Assembly (NCBI GenBank): GCA_016779205.1
Contig: JADHOC010000023.1
Coordinates: 1-64,000, forward strand
Length of the DNA stretch: 64,000 nucleotides
From: Planctomycetota bacterium
Lineage (GTDB): Bacteria; Planctomycetota; UBA1135; GCA-002686595
Direction: 5' to 3'
Shown in pieces: positions 28,818 to 37,791 of this stretch. A program made the position numbers and the translations under genes. Numbering within the stretch: position 1 is the first letter of the stretch; the number at the start of each line of letters is the position of its first letter. The notes under the pieces were generated by a model. That model searched no databases. It saw only the letters and a list, made by a program, of their open reading frames with translations, and had not been told where the DNA came from.

Positions 28818-29293
28818 GCATGCGCGTCGGCCTGGGTTTTGATCTTCACCGACTCGAGGAGGGCCGCCCCTGTGTCCTCGGCGGGGTCACCCTCCCCCAC
28901 CCCACTGGCCCCGCCGGGCACTCCGACGGGGACGCCGTGCTCCACGCCCTCACGGACGCCGTCACCGGCGCCGCCGGGCTGGATGACATCGGCACGCTCT
29001 TCCCTGACGACGACCCGCGCTGGAAGGACGCGGACAGCGCCGCGCTCTTCAGCGAGGCCATCCGCCTGGTCCACGCCGCCGGGTGGGCGCTGGTGAACCT
29101 CGACGTGGTGATCGCCACGGAGGGCCCCCGGATCAAGCCCCATCGACCCGCCATGCGCGCGCGGATCGCGGAGCTCGCCGGGGTGGACGCCGGCGCCGTC
29201 AACGTGAAGGGCAAGACCCTGGAGGGGATGGGCGCCCTCGCGGGCGGCGCTGGGGTCGCCGTCCAGGCGGTCTGCCTGCTCGAGAGCGTCTGA
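28814..29293 (+). CDS. ispF: 2-C-methyl-D-erythritol 2,4-cyclodiphosphate synthase
   Basis: 159 residues, family-typical. It cyclises CDP-ME 2-phosphate to MEcPP. The zinc ligands appear in GLGFDLHRLEEG (Asp-x-His) and GHSDGDAVLHALTDA (the second His). DIGTLFPDDDPRWKDADS and VNVKGKTLEGMGALAGG are also typical. It is the second gene of the ispD-ispF operon, with a four-base ATGA overlap. A short perfect hairpin follows at 29311-29332. Confidence 0.97.
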   Translation: MSMRVGLGFDLHRLEEGRPCVLGGVTLPHPTGPAGHSDGDAVLHALTDAVTGAAGLDDIGTLFPDDDPRWKDADSAALFSEAIRLVHAAGWALVNLDVVIATEGPRIKPHRPAMRARIAELAGVDAGAVNVKGKTLEGMGALAGGAGVAVQAVCLLESV

Positions 29294-29310
29294 TCACATG
29301 GCCGGGCACA

Positions 29311-29332
29311 GGATTGCCCCTGTAGGCAATCC
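29311..29332 (+). terminator. Possible transcription terminator after ispF
   Basis: A perfect 8-bp inverted repeat, ggattgcc (29311-29318) and ggcaatcc (29325-29332), with a six-base loop. No T-tract follows, so it may be a weak or Rho-assisted terminator or an mRNA-stabilising hairpin. Confidence 0.4.
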
Positions 29333-29382
29333 CGCACCGCGTGGTTAGGGTCGAGCGGGCGCGCTGCCCCTTCCCCACCCCC

Positions 29383-31311
29383 ATGCCCATCGACCTCTCC
29401 CCGACGACCTCGGTCGCGCCGGCTCCCGCCCGGCGCGCGCTGCTGCAGAGCCTCTGCTGGCTCGCCCTGCTCCTCGTCCTTGCGCCACGCACCACCGCCC
29501 AGGACACGGACGACGGCCCGGCACCGGGCCTCCGGAAGGTCCCCCTCGCGCTCCAGAGCGACATCAGCAAGGCCCTGGATCTCGGGGTCGAGCACCTGCT
29601 CACGACCCAGTCGATGGACGGCTCATGGCTCCAGAACCTGGACAACTACGGGCCCGGGATGACCGGCCTCGCCCTCTACGCCCTCCTCAAGTCTGGGCTT
29701 TCCCCGGAGCACCCGGCGGTGCGGAGGGGCTTCGCCTTCATGGAGCGCCACCCCCCGAAGAAGACCTACAGCCGCTCGTGCGTGCTGCTCGCCGTCGCCA
29801 CCCGCGGGCTGGAGCAGGACGAGGAGTGGATGGAGCGGCTGGTGGAGGAGCTCCTCGACACGCAGGTGGTCGAGGGCTGGGCCTACCCGGGCAGCCACCC
29901 CGACCTCTCGAACACCCAGTACGCCGCCATGGCCTTGCGTGCTGCGGCAGCGGCAGGGGTCTCGATCCCCGCCAAGGTCTGGAAGCGCCTCGCTGACGCG
30001 GTCCTCGACTACGCCGAGCCGGTCCAGGGCGTCGAGAGCGGGCTCAGGGCCCGCGGCTTCCGCTACACCACCAACGCGGCCAACGCGACCGGCAGCATGA
30101 CGGCGGCCGGGGTGGCCGTGCTGTCGATCTGCATCGAGCAGATGCGCGGGCGCAAGGGCCCCTACGAGCGCGCCCTCGCCGAGGGCAAGCACTGGCTCGA
30201 CACCCACTTCGACGTGGAGCGCAACCCGGTGCCCGACTCCGAGTCCGGCTCCATGGGGCGGTACTACTACTACCTCTACGGCATCGAGCGGGTCGGCTCG
30301 CTCCTGAAGGATGGACTCATGGCCGGCAAGCCCTGGTACCAGCTCGGGGCCGAGAACCTCGTCGCCAGGCAATCCGAAGAGGGACGCTGGGGGAACGAGG
30401 CGGAGACGGCCTTCTCCATGCTCTTCCTCTCCCGCGCCACCGGCTCCTTCGGTCCGATCTCAGGCAAGACCAAGGCCGTCAAGGGCAACCGCTGGGCCTT
30501 CGGCGCCGATGACCCCAAGGCCGACGTCTCCCTGCGGGCCAGCGGTCGGTCCAAGACCACGATCTGGATCTCCTCCTTCGGGGAGGACGCCTCCTTCAAG
30601 CACGGCTCCGGCGAGGACGGCGAGGGACCGATCGAGGTGGAGCGCGTCGAGTACTGGCGGCCGCCCTTCGAGGGCGAGACCGGGCAGGTCCTGATTGCAG
30701 AGGTCGTCCCCGGAACCGATGGCGCGGCGGCCCAGCAGCGCTACGCCGTGCAGTGCGACCTCGACGGCCCTCGAATGTGCGACGTGACGGCACACGTCTT
30801 CGTGGCCGGGAAGTCGGACCCGCTGAAGTCCAAGCCGCTGCGTATCCGCGTGGGGATCACGGACCGCCCGGAGTGGGATCGCTACGCGACCGACATGGAC
30901 CAGAACCTCCTGCGCCTCGTGCAGGTGAAGGCCGCGGCCTCCAGCGAGGGGACCGGCGCCCAGGGCAAGGCGGCTTCGACCATCGACCGGATGACCGGCG
31001 TCGGCTGGAGCCCCGCCGCCACGGACGCCGCCCCCTGGGTCGAGATCACGCTGAAGAAGAAGCTGAAGACGAACCAGATCGTGCTGAGTCACGGCAGGCC
31101 GTCGAGCCCTCGGTTCGGGGACTTCACGATCACGATCAATGGCAAGGACAAGGACGTGATCAAGGGCAGCATGACGCCTGACCACCGGGTGAAGACGGTC
31201 ATCCAGCTGGAGAAGCCGTTGCCCGTGGGCTCCCTGCGGATCGAGTTCGCCGGTGGTCCCTTCGAGAAGCCGCCGAGCCTCGGCGAGGTCGAGCTGCGCC
31301 GGGTGCGCTGA
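29383..31311 (+). CDS. Secreted prenyltransferase/squalene-oxidase-repeat protein with discoidin-like C-terminus
   Basis: 642 residues from the ATG at 29383. It has an N-terminal signal segment (ALLQSLCWLALLLVLAPRTTAQ). Residues 60-390 form an alpha/alpha-toroid of the prenyltransferase-squalene oxidase repeat type, with units such as LLTTQSMDGSW, TGLALYALLKSGLS and NTQYAAMALRAAAAAG. The last 140 residues (AAASSEGTGAQGKAA to the end, including DAAPWVEITLKKK and FGDFTITINGKD) resemble an F5/8-type-C jelly-roll used for sugar or surface binding. No DxDD-type cyclase motif is obvious, so terpene chemistry is not implied. Probably an envelope or periplasmic binding protein. Confidence 0.75.
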   Translation: MPIDLSPTTSVAPAPARRALLQSLCWLALLLVLAPRTTAQDTDDGPAPGLRKVPLALQSDISKALDLGVEHLLTTQSMDGSWLQNLDNYGPGMTGLALYALLKSGLSPEHPAVRRGFAFMERHPPKKTYSRSCVLLAVATRGLEQDEEWMERLVEELLDTQVVEGWAYPGSHPDLSNTQYAAMALRAAAAAGVSIPAKVWKRLADAVLDYAEPVQGVESGLRARGFRYTTNAANATGSMTAAGVAVLSICIEQMRGRKGPYERALAEGKHWLDTHFDVERNPVPDSESGSMGRYYYYLYGIERVGSLLKDGLMAGKPWYQLGAENLVARQSEEGRWGNEAETAFSMLFLSRATGSFGPISGKTKAVKGNRWAFGADDPKADVSLRASGRSKTTIWISSFGEDASFKHGSGEDGEGPIEVERVEYWRPPFEGETGQVLIAEVVPGTDGAAAQQRYAVQCDLDGPRMCDVTAHVFVAGKSDPLKSKPLRIRVGITDRPEWDRYATDMDQNLLRLVQVKAAASSEGTGAQGKAASTIDRMTGVGWSPAATDAAPWVEITLKKKLKTNQIVLSHGRPSSPRFGDFTITINGKDKDVIKGSMTPDHRVKTVIQLEKPLPVGSLRIEFAGGPFEKPPSLGEVELRRVR

Positions 31312-31344
31312 GCCCGCCGGCTCCCACGCCCCCAGCGGACAAGG

Positions 31345-33279
31345 TCAGAGCGACTGGGCCCGGGAGAGGCGCGCGTAGGCGCCGCCCGCCGCCACCAGCT
31401 CATCGTGGGTCCCGCTCTCGATGAGCCGGCCCTCCTCCATCACGAGGATTCGGTCCGCGTTGCGGACCGTGGAGAGGCGGTGGGCGATGACGATGGACGT
31501 GCGCCCTTCCATCATCTCCTCCAGCGCCTCCTGAACCGCCCGCTCGCTCTCGGTGTCCAGCGCGCTGGTCGCCTCATCGAGGAGCAGGAGTTCGGGATCG
31601 CAGAGCAGCGCGCGCGCGATGGTGATGCGCTGCTGCTGTCCGCCGGAGAGGCGGGCCCCGGCGTCCTGGACGTCGGTGTCATAGCCGTCGGGGAGGGACA
31701 GGATGAAGTCGTGCAGGTGGGCCGCCTTGGCCGCCTGCTGCACCTCCTCGTCCGTCGCGTCCGGGCGCCCGTACCGGATGTTCTCCGCCACCGAGGCGTG
31801 GAACAGGAACGGGCTCTGGGTCACCACCGCGTAGCGCGAGGTCCAGGAGTCGAGCGAGACCTCTCGCAAGTCCTGGCCGCCCGCCGTCACGCGCCCGGAC
31901 TGCGGGTCGACGAAGCGCGCCACCAGGTCCAGCACCGTGCTCTTACCCGACCCGCTCGCGCCCACCACCGCCACCGTCTCCCCCGCGCGGACCTCGAGGT
32001 TCAGGCCCTCGATCGCGAAGCCGCTCTCCTCTCCGGCCTCACCCTCCTCCGTGGCGGGGTACTGGAAGTGGACACCCTCGAAGGCGATGCCCGAGCCGAT
32101 GGTCGAGAGCGTCACCGCACCCGCCGCCTCCACGAGGTCGGGCTGCTCGTCGAGCAGGTCCAGCAGCCGTTGCGCGGCCCCCTGGGCCTCGGCCACCTGG
32201 GCGACGACCCGGGTGGTGCGCTTCAGGTGGGAGGAGGCCTGGCTGATCATCATGAAGAAGGTCAGCATCTCGCCCCCGTTGTTGACGGCGTAGCCGTTGA
32301 TCACCACGAGGCCCACGACCACGACGAGCGCCGCCACGCCGAAGTTGGTGAAGAAGATCGTCCAGGCCCTGGAGAGCGCCGAGGCGCGGATCATCCGCAT
32401 GGTGGCGCGGACGAAGCTCGCGTTGGTCTCCTCGAAGCGCTCCAGCTCCCGCTCCTCGGCCCGGTACGCCTTGACCGTGCGGATGCCCTGGAACATCTGG
32501 GTCAGCACCTGGAACGTCGACCCGAGCTGGGTGGCGCTCCGGTGGCTCCCCTTGCGCACCTTCTTCATCAGGATCGCGATGGGGATCACGAAGATGGGCA
32601 GCCCGAGGACGACGAACAGCGTCGGCAGCGGCGCGATCAGGAAGGCGAGGCCGAGGGAGACCAGGAACAGCAGGGGCTCCTGGATCAGGTCCTTGAGGAT
32701 GACCTGGACCACCTGGGTGGTGCGCGCGACGTCGCTGCTGATCCGGGAGAGGAGGTCCCCGAAGCGGCGCCCCGAGTGGTAGCGGAGCGACAGCCCCATC
32801 AGGTGCCTCGCCAGCTGCATGCGCAGCGAGACCACCAGGAGCAGGCTGACCTTGCCGGCGATCACGCCCATGCCGTACTGGGTCGCCCCCGCGAGCAGCG
32901 CCATCACCGCCACGATGACCCCCACCATGATCAGCCCATGCAGGCGCTGGGTGTCGCTGTCGGCGAGGGTCGCGGGGTCCCCGAGGATCCACCCCTTGGC
33001 CGCCGCCTTCTTCTCCTCCAACGCGGCATCGAGGGACGCGAGCCATCCCGCGGGCCCGGTGGCTTCGGCCTCGGACGGGTCGCCGGCCAGGGCGCCGTCG
33101 GCGAGGCTCGGTGCTTCCTCGCCGGGGAAGAGGACCTCCCACGTGGGCTCCAGGAGGAGGAACGTCCCCTTCTGGAGGAACGCGCTCGTCAGCCCCAGGA
33201 ACACGACCGCGAGCAGCGCGACCACGTGCGGTCCGGCGTGGGGCCTGAGGAGGCGGTAGAGATCACCGAGGCGATTCAT
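31345..33279 (-). CDS. MsbA-type ABC transporter, half-size exporter
   Basis: 644 residues from the ATG at 33279 (frame open to 33312). Residues 1-330 form the six-helix exporter membrane domain. An unusually long insert of about 80 residues, rich in Ala/Asp/Glu, sits between the first two helices. The ATPase domain has Walker A VGASGSGKSTVLDL, signature LSGGQQQRITIARALL, Walker B LLLLDEATSALD, and the switch IAHRLSTV. Homodimers of this type flip lipids such as lipid A or polyprenyl-linked glycans, or export drugs; the substrate is not determined. It converges with the toroid gene 33 bases downstream. Confidence 0.92.
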   Translation of the reverse strand: MNRLGDLYRLLRPHAGPHVVALLAVVFLGLTSAFLQKGTFLLLEPTWEVLFPGEEAPSLADGALAGDPSEAEATGPAGWLASLDAALEEKKAAAKGWILGDPATLADSDTQRLHGLIMVGVIVAVMALLAGATQYGMGVIAGKVSLLLVVSLRMQLARHLMGLSLRYHSGRRFGDLLSRISSDVARTTQVVQVILKDLIQEPLLFLVSLGLAFLIAPLPTLFVVLGLPIFVIPIAILMKKVRKGSHRSATQLGSTFQVLTQMFQGIRTVKAYRAEERELERFEETNASFVRATMRMIRASALSRAWTIFFTNFGVAALVVVVGLVVINGYAVNNGGEMLTFFMMISQASSHLKRTTRVVAQVAEAQGAAQRLLDLLDEQPDLVEAAGAVTLSTIGSGIAFEGVHFQYPATEEGEAGEESGFAIEGLNLEVRAGETVAVVGASGSGKSTVLDLVARFVDPQSGRVTAGGQDLREVSLDSWTSRYAVVTQSPFLFHASVAENIRYGRPDATDEEVQQAAKAAHLHDFILSLPDGYDTDVQDAGARLSGGQQQRITIARALLCDPELLLLDEATSALDTESERAVQEALEEMMEGRTSIVIAHRLSTVRNADRILVMEEGRLIESGTHDELVAAGGAYARLSRAQSL

Positions 33280-33324
33280 GGGGCGCGAAGCTAGGGCGCT
33301 TGATGGGAGCACTCACCCCCCAAT

Positions 33325-33373
33325 CGCCCAAAACGGGCGCGAGGCGCCCCCGGGTCTTCCGAGGGCGCCTCGC
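33325..33373 (-). terminator. Double-hairpin terminator after the SurA-like gene
   Basis: A perfect 11-bp stem joins 33339-33349 (gcgaggcgccc) and 33363-33373. It is followed on the minus strand by a second small hairpin cgccc/gggcg (33325-33329 with 33335-33339) whose loop supplies the T-run gtttt. It lies 26 bases past the stop of the SurA-like gene in its direction of transcription. Confidence 0.72.
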
Positions 33374-33399
33374 GGGGCGGCCGATGGCCTTGGGAGCGA

Positions 33400-35214
33400 T
33401 CAGAGTCCGCTCGTCTCGGACGAGGCGAGGGCCTCGTGGGCGTAGGCCTGGAAGGCCTTGCGGACCCAGTCCTCCTGGATCATCTGCTGGTGCCGCTCCG
33501 TGCGGAGGTTGAGCGGGTTGGTGGGACGGGTGCGACCCTTCAGGTAGACGAGGTAGAAGCCCTTCGGACCGCGGTAGGGTCCGGCGACCGTGCCCGGCTC
33601 CATGTCGAAGAAGATCGCGTCCACGAGCGCCCCGTTCGCGAGGAAGTGCTCGTACTCGGACTCGCCGATCGCGCGCTTCATGTCGTTACGCGTCATCGGC
33701 TCCTCGTTGAAGGCGCCGAAGTTCTTGAGCCCGATGGCCGGCGGCTGCTTGCCGGTGGCCGGCAGCGGCGGGTCCCAGTAGTCGCTGTTCTGGCGGAGCA
33801 GGTCGGTCCACCAGCGGTCGAAGGGCAGGAGCTCGTTCTCGGGGGCGAAGTTCTCACCGTTCGCCACCGCCGCCGCGCGGGCCTCGGCCTCGGTCGCGAG
33901 AGCGGCGAGGTACTCGTCGACCTGACCACGCAGGGCGGTCGCGCGCTCGTAGGCGTTCTCCCACCCGTTCTCCTTCCAGGAGTACGAGGGGAAGTCGAAG
34001 GCCGAGACCAGGAGGATCTCGGCGCGGGCCTTGGCCAGCCCCATGATTCCGTTGGCGATCGGGAGGTGTGCTTCAAGCTCCGGGCTGAGCTCCCCGTTGT
34101 CCCCGATCTCGAGGGCCTCGGTGCGCCCGGACTTGAACGAGTCCACCAGGCGGAGGTGCTGCTCGTAGGCCTCGGCGGACGGGAACCCGTGGCCCTGGAG
34201 GGCGAGGAAGTCCATGTTGAACATGGAGTTCGCCATCTGGTCGCGGATGCTCGCGACCATGGCCTGGAAGTCCTCGTCGCTGCTGAGGACACCCTCAGCC
34301 GCCAGCTTCTGGCGGGCGGCCTCGAAGAGCGCGAGGCAGAGCTTGGCGTCCTCGATGTCCTGCTCGCTGAACGCGACGCGCATCTCGTCGAAGACCTCCT
34401 GGGTCTTGATCTCGGCGTTCCAGTCGCCCCCATCGATGACCATGGCGAGCTCCTCGGGGATGCCCTGGGTCGCGGTCTTGACCTCGGCGAGGCTCCAGAG
34501 GGCCTGCATCACGAATTCACGCAGGAGCGACATCATCATCTCCTGCTCGGCCACGATCGGCTCGCCGGTCTCCTCGGCCACGGCGAGGCGGCGGTCGTAC
34601 TCACGGGCGTAGTCCGCGATCAGGTCCACCTGGGGCGAGCCGCCCTGGATGGCCTCGACCGACAGCATGGGCCAGCTGTCCGGGTGATCCGGGAAGAAGA
34701 GCTGGTCGAACTCCATGGTCTGCCGGACCTGGTCCCGGTACCAGCCGCCCGAGCCGTAGGCGCGGCGAAGCTCGACCTCGTGGTCGAGGGTCGGGAAGCG
34801 CTCCTGGAAGTTGGCCTTCTCCGCGGCGAGGCGGCGGTCGACGAACCTCGTGTCGAGATCGAAGCGCTGCATGCGCTTGGCGACCTCGGCCGCCATGTCC
34901 TCATCGCTCGCGCCGGCCATCTCCGCGGCCACCGCCTCGCGCACCTCGTCGACGCGGATCTCGCGCTCGTGATCCATCAGGATCTGGAGCTTGCGAGCGT
35001 CCAGGCCGTTGCGGCCGGGGCCGTAGACGAGGAAGCGCTTGATCGCCATGTCGGAGATGCGCACGCCGTTCACGAAGACGGGCTCACCGAACTCGGAGGT
35101 CGCCTCCGCGGCGTCATCCGCCTGGAAGGCGGCGGCGGGAGCGGCGGGCTCGGAGAAGGCGGCGGGGCCGACGAGGCCGAGGAGCGGGAGGGTCAGGAGG
35201 AGGCGATTCTTCAT
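33400..35214 (-). CDS. Secreted SurA/parvulin-like periplasmic protein
   Basis: 604 residues from the ATG at 35214 (a TTG at 35232 is less likely). The signal peptide is MKNRLLLTLPLLGLVGPAAF. After it, EPVFVNGVRISDMAIKRFLV has the N-terminal look of SurA/PpiC proteins (vng-x-I-t). A long alpha-helical middle with many charged helices follows. The segment DAIFFDMEPGTVAGPYRGP then GFYLVYLKGRT resembles the closing strands of a parvulin prolyl isomerase. Full parvulin motifs are not all visible, so it may be a chaperone without isomerase activity. The short lipoprotein at 36178 has a similar N-terminal segment. A double-hairpin terminator follows. Confidence 0.55.
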   Translation of the reverse strand: MKNRLLLTLPLLGLVGPAAFSEPAAPAAAFQADDAAEATSEFGEPVFVNGVRISDMAIKRFLVYGPGRNGLDARKLQILMDHEREIRVDEVREAVAAEMAGASDEDMAAEVAKRMQRFDLDTRFVDRRLAAEKANFQERFPTLDHEVELRRAYGSGGWYRDQVRQTMEFDQLFFPDHPDSWPMLSVEAIQGGSPQVDLIADYAREYDRRLAVAEETGEPIVAEQEMMMSLLREFVMQALWSLAEVKTATQGIPEELAMVIDGGDWNAEIKTQEVFDEMRVAFSEQDIEDAKLCLALFEAARQKLAAEGVLSSDEDFQAMVASIRDQMANSMFNMDFLALQGHGFPSAEAYEQHLRLVDSFKSGRTEALEIGDNGELSPELEAHLPIANGIMGLAKARAEILLVSAFDFPSYSWKENGWENAYERATALRGQVDEYLAALATEAEARAAAVANGENFAPENELLPFDRWWTDLLRQNSDYWDPPLPATGKQPPAIGLKNFGAFNEEPMTRNDMKRAIGESEYEHFLANGALVDAIFFDMEPGTVAGPYRGPKGFYLVYLKGRTRPTNPLNLRTERHQQMIQEDWVRKAFQAYAHEALASSETSGL

Positions 35215-35455
35215 CGGTCCAGGGGAGTTCAACGGACGACGCGGCCGGGAGGGCCCAATGCGAGGGACGGGCCGGGCGCGGAGGTCAATCAGATGGGGTT
35301 TTCGGGACAGGATCCTACGGAGCCGCTCTCGACGTGAGAGAAGAAAGCGGGAACTGGATCACAGGGGCGGCGAAAGCGGGTGCGGAAGGCTTGGCGGGTA
35401 CCTGGGGCGCGGTCGAGCACCGGGGGCCGCTCCCGCGTACCCTGATCGGCATTCC

Positions 35456-36169
35456 ATGGCCTATCCCACGCGCACAATTGCCCTCCTTTGCGAGCTTCTT
35501 CATCCGCCGATCGCTCCCGACCCGCGGCCCATCCAGCGGCTCCATAATGAGATGTTCGAGGGCGGGCAGCCCGCCTACGCGGGCTTCCAGGTCAGCCCCA
35601 TCGGGCCTGTGCTGTCCAACCCCATGGCCACCCCCGGCGCAGTGTCGCAGGTCGCCTTCCTCGCGGACCGGATCCAGTTCAGGGAGGAGAAGGGCACGCT
35701 CACCCATGATGCCTTCGCGGCCCGGGTGCGCGAGATCGCCGAGCGCGCCGCTCCCCTGCGGAACATCTCGACGCTCGCGGCCCAGCAGGTGGTCCTGCAG
35801 AGCCTGGTGAATCCGCGCACCCAGACGGACACGCGCGAGTTCCTGAAGGACCGGGTCTTCGGCTTCGGGGACGAGCTGGAGGCCCTGGGACGCTCCTCCC
35901 AGCTGGTCGGGCTGCGCCTCGGCTTCGGCCCGGAGTCGGGCGACGACAGCGCCTTCGGCCTGCGGATCGAGTCCTACAGCGCCGACCCTCGCTCCCTCTA
36001 CATCGAGGTCCAGGGCACCTTCGGCCCGGCGGCCCCCGCGACCGGGCTGGAGGCACTGGAGCAGAACGTCCTGAAGACATACGACTTCCTCGCTGGCCGC
36101 GTCCTGCCCTTCATCTCGAGCTTCGATCGGCGGGAAGGTGGGCGAAACAACGCCCCGGACGGAGACTAG
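35456..36169 (+). CDS. Conserved hypothetical cytoplasmic protein
   Basis: 237 residues from the ATG at 35456; upstream frame sequence is low complexity. No signal peptide or membrane helix is seen. The N-terminal half has IALLCELLHPPIAPDPRPI and YAGFQVSPIGPVLSNPMATPG. The middle is helical (LTHDAFAARVREIAERAAPLRNIS), and the C-terminal half alternates strands (LVGLRLGFGPESG, SLYIEVQGTFGP). I do not recognise the family. The next gene (lipoprotein) starts eight bases later, so it is the first gene of a likely four-gene plus-strand unit (35456-39027). Confidence 0.7.
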   Translation: MAYPTRTIALLCELLHPPIAPDPRPIQRLHNEMFEGGQPAYAGFQVSPIGPVLSNPMATPGAVSQVAFLADRIQFREEKGTLTHDAFAARVREIAERAAPLRNISTLAAQQVVLQSLVNPRTQTDTREFLKDRVFGFGDELEALGRSSQLVGLRLGFGPESGDDSAFGLRIESYSADPRSLYIEVQGTFGPAAPATGLEALEQNVLKTYDFLAGRVLPFISSFDRREGGRNNAPDGD

Positions 36170-36177
36170 CGCGAACC

Positions 36178-36864
36178 ATGAGCTCCCCCATACCCCGCAC
36201 CCTCCTCCTGTTGACGCCGCTCGTGGCGTTCACCGGCTGCTCGAAGGCCGTGCCCGATGAGCCCGAGCCGAGGTCCTACCCCGAGGGCACCATCCTGGTC
36301 GTCGATGACCAGCCGATCCTCGCCGCCGACGTGGACCGCTTCGTGGACGCGGTCGCGCTGATCGAGCCCGAGTTCGTGCTCCGTGACCACCGGCGGAAGG
36401 TGATCAGCAACATCTCCATCCCCCTGGCCGCCGGGGCCGCCCTCGACCCCTCCAGCCGGGACGAGGCCTTCAGCCGTGCCCAGGCGCTGCTCTCCGCCTT
36501 CCGCGAGACCGGCGAGCTGCCCGCGGACGCGCCGACGCCCCAGGTCCTGAGCGGGACCTTCAAGGAGGTCGGGCTCATCCCCTGGGCCATCGCCACCGAG
36601 ATGGAGCCCCTGACGATCTCTGAGCTCCACGAGACCCCGGGGGCCTGGTCCTTCTTCCGGCTCACGGCCTCGACCGATGCACCGGGCGAGTTCGAGGGAC
36701 GGTCCCAGGTCACGATCCTCCGCTACGACGTCCCCTATCTTCCCCAGGACGCCGTCCGCGGCCTCCTCCAGACCGCGATGGAGGGCTTCGAGATCGAGAT
36801 CGTGGACCCCGCCTGGGAGCCCATGGTGCCCCCTGCCTTCCTCTACCCCGCCAAGGCCCAGTGA
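36178..36864 (+). CDS. Lipoprotein with SurA-like N-terminal segment
   Basis: 228 residues. The signal peptide ends in lipobox LVAFTGC, so Cys at about residue 21 is predicted to be lipidated. The mature part begins with GTILVVDDQPILAADVDRF, which looks like the N-terminal strand-helix of SurA/PpiC chaperones. The rest has LSGTFKEVGLIPWAIA and SQVTILRYDVPYL and no catalytic parvulin core that I can find. The stop overlaps the next ATG (TGATG at 36862-36866). The likely location is a membrane-anchored periplasmic protein, perhaps a partner of the larger SurA-like protein transcribed from 35214. Confidence 0.68.
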   Translation: MSSPIPRTLLLLTPLVAFTGCSKAVPDEPEPRSYPEGTILVVDDQPILAADVDRFVDAVALIEPEFVLRDHRRKVISNISIPLAAGAALDPSSRDEAFSRAQALLSAFRETGELPADAPTPQVLSGTFKEVGLIPWAIATEMEPLTISELHETPGAWSFFRLTASTDAPGEFEGRSQVTILRYDVPYLPQDAVRGLLQTAMEGFEIEIVDPAWEPMVPPAFLYPAKAQ

Positions 36865-37778
36865 TGACCCTCGCCATCCTTCTCCTCGCGGGCCTGTCCC
36901 CCGCGTCCACTCCCCCGGCGGCACCGGCCCTGGTGCCGTACGCCGCGCCGCGGTTCGACGAGGTCCAGCGCGCGGAGGCCTGGCCGGAGTACGGGAACAA
37001 GCCCGAGCTGAAGCAGTGCATCTCCCGGGTGCGCAAGGCGCGCACCGAGGAGATGGCCACGAAGGGCGCCCAGCAGCTGGAGGAGATCGGCGCCGCCGCG
37101 GCGCCCTTCCTGCTCAAGTCTCTCCGGTCGGAGAAGGACAGCGAGGCGCGCGGGCGCATGGAGGCGGTGCTGGACTCGATCACCAGCCCCGAGCACACGC
37201 GGCTCCTGGCCGAGGCCCTCGACGAGGACTCGGACGCACCCAGGCGCTACGCCGCTCGGCGGATCGCCCAGCTCGGTGACCCGGGCCTGCGGAAGCGCTC
37301 CGAGGCGTTCCTCGCGGAGCTCATGGAGCGGGCCGCCGACAAGCGCGCGCGCAAGCCCATCGAACCGGTGGACCTCGACCTGGCGGCCGTGCTCTGCCTC
37401 TCCACGGGCTCGAACGCGGGGCTGGAGCGCGTGATCCAGCTCGCGTCACCGGAGCCGTGGAAGACCTGGGGAGCGGCCATCGAGCGCGCCTGCGAGCACG
37501 CCAAGGCCGCGGGTCCCGGGATCGGCGCGGAGCTCTCCACGGGGCTCTCCAAGGCCTCCAGCCCGGGGGATCGCGTCGTCTACCTGCGCCTCCTCACCTA
37601 CTCGGGGTCCCCGGATCAGGTCTCCCCCATCGTGCCCCTGCTCGACGCCGAGGAGAACCAGGTCAAGGTGGCCGCCATCAACGCCTTGAGAATGATCGTC
37701 GACGGCGACGCGCCGCTGAAACGCCTCTCCACCTTCGACGCCATCGAGCGCGCCCAGCGCTGGAAGTCGCGACTCTAG
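36864..37778 (+). CDS. Secreted HEAT-repeat protein
   Basis: 304 residues from the ATG at 36864, which overlaps the upstream stop. A hydrophobic N-terminus (MTLAILLLAGLSPAS) suggests export. The remainder is helical, with HEAT-like pairs: AAAAPFLLKSLRSEKDSEARG, LLAEALDEDSDAPRRYAARRI, and SPIVPLLDAEENQVKVAAINAL. Such solenoids act as protein-binding scaffolds. No enzyme motif is seen. It is followed 13 bases later by the peptidase-MA-like gene. Confidence 0.72.
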   Translation: MTLAILLLAGLSPASTPPAAPALVPYAAPRFDEVQRAEAWPEYGNKPELKQCISRVRKARTEEMATKGAQQLEEIGAAAAPFLLKSLRSEKDSEARGRMEAVLDSITSPEHTRLLAEALDEDSDAPRRYAARRIAQLGDPGLRKRSEAFLAELMERAADKRARKPIEPVDLDLAAVLCLSTGSNAGLERVIQLASPEPWKTWGAAIERACEHAKAAGPGIGAELSTGLSKASSPGDRVVYLRLLTYSGSPDQVSPIVPLLDAEENQVKVAAINALRMIVDGDAPLKRLSTFDAIERAQRWKSRL

Positions 37779-37791
37779 AGCCCCTGCAACC

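Noticed and set aside
29311..29332. Hairpin after ispF as a CRISPR repeat or attachment site
   Set aside because: A single copy only, with no spacers, no cas genes and no integrase nearby; it is best explained as a transcript-end hairpin.
31405..33294. Plus-strand frame of about 630 codons opposite the ABC transporter
   Set aside because: Low-complexity His/Asp/Arg-rich antisense of a clear ABC exporter.
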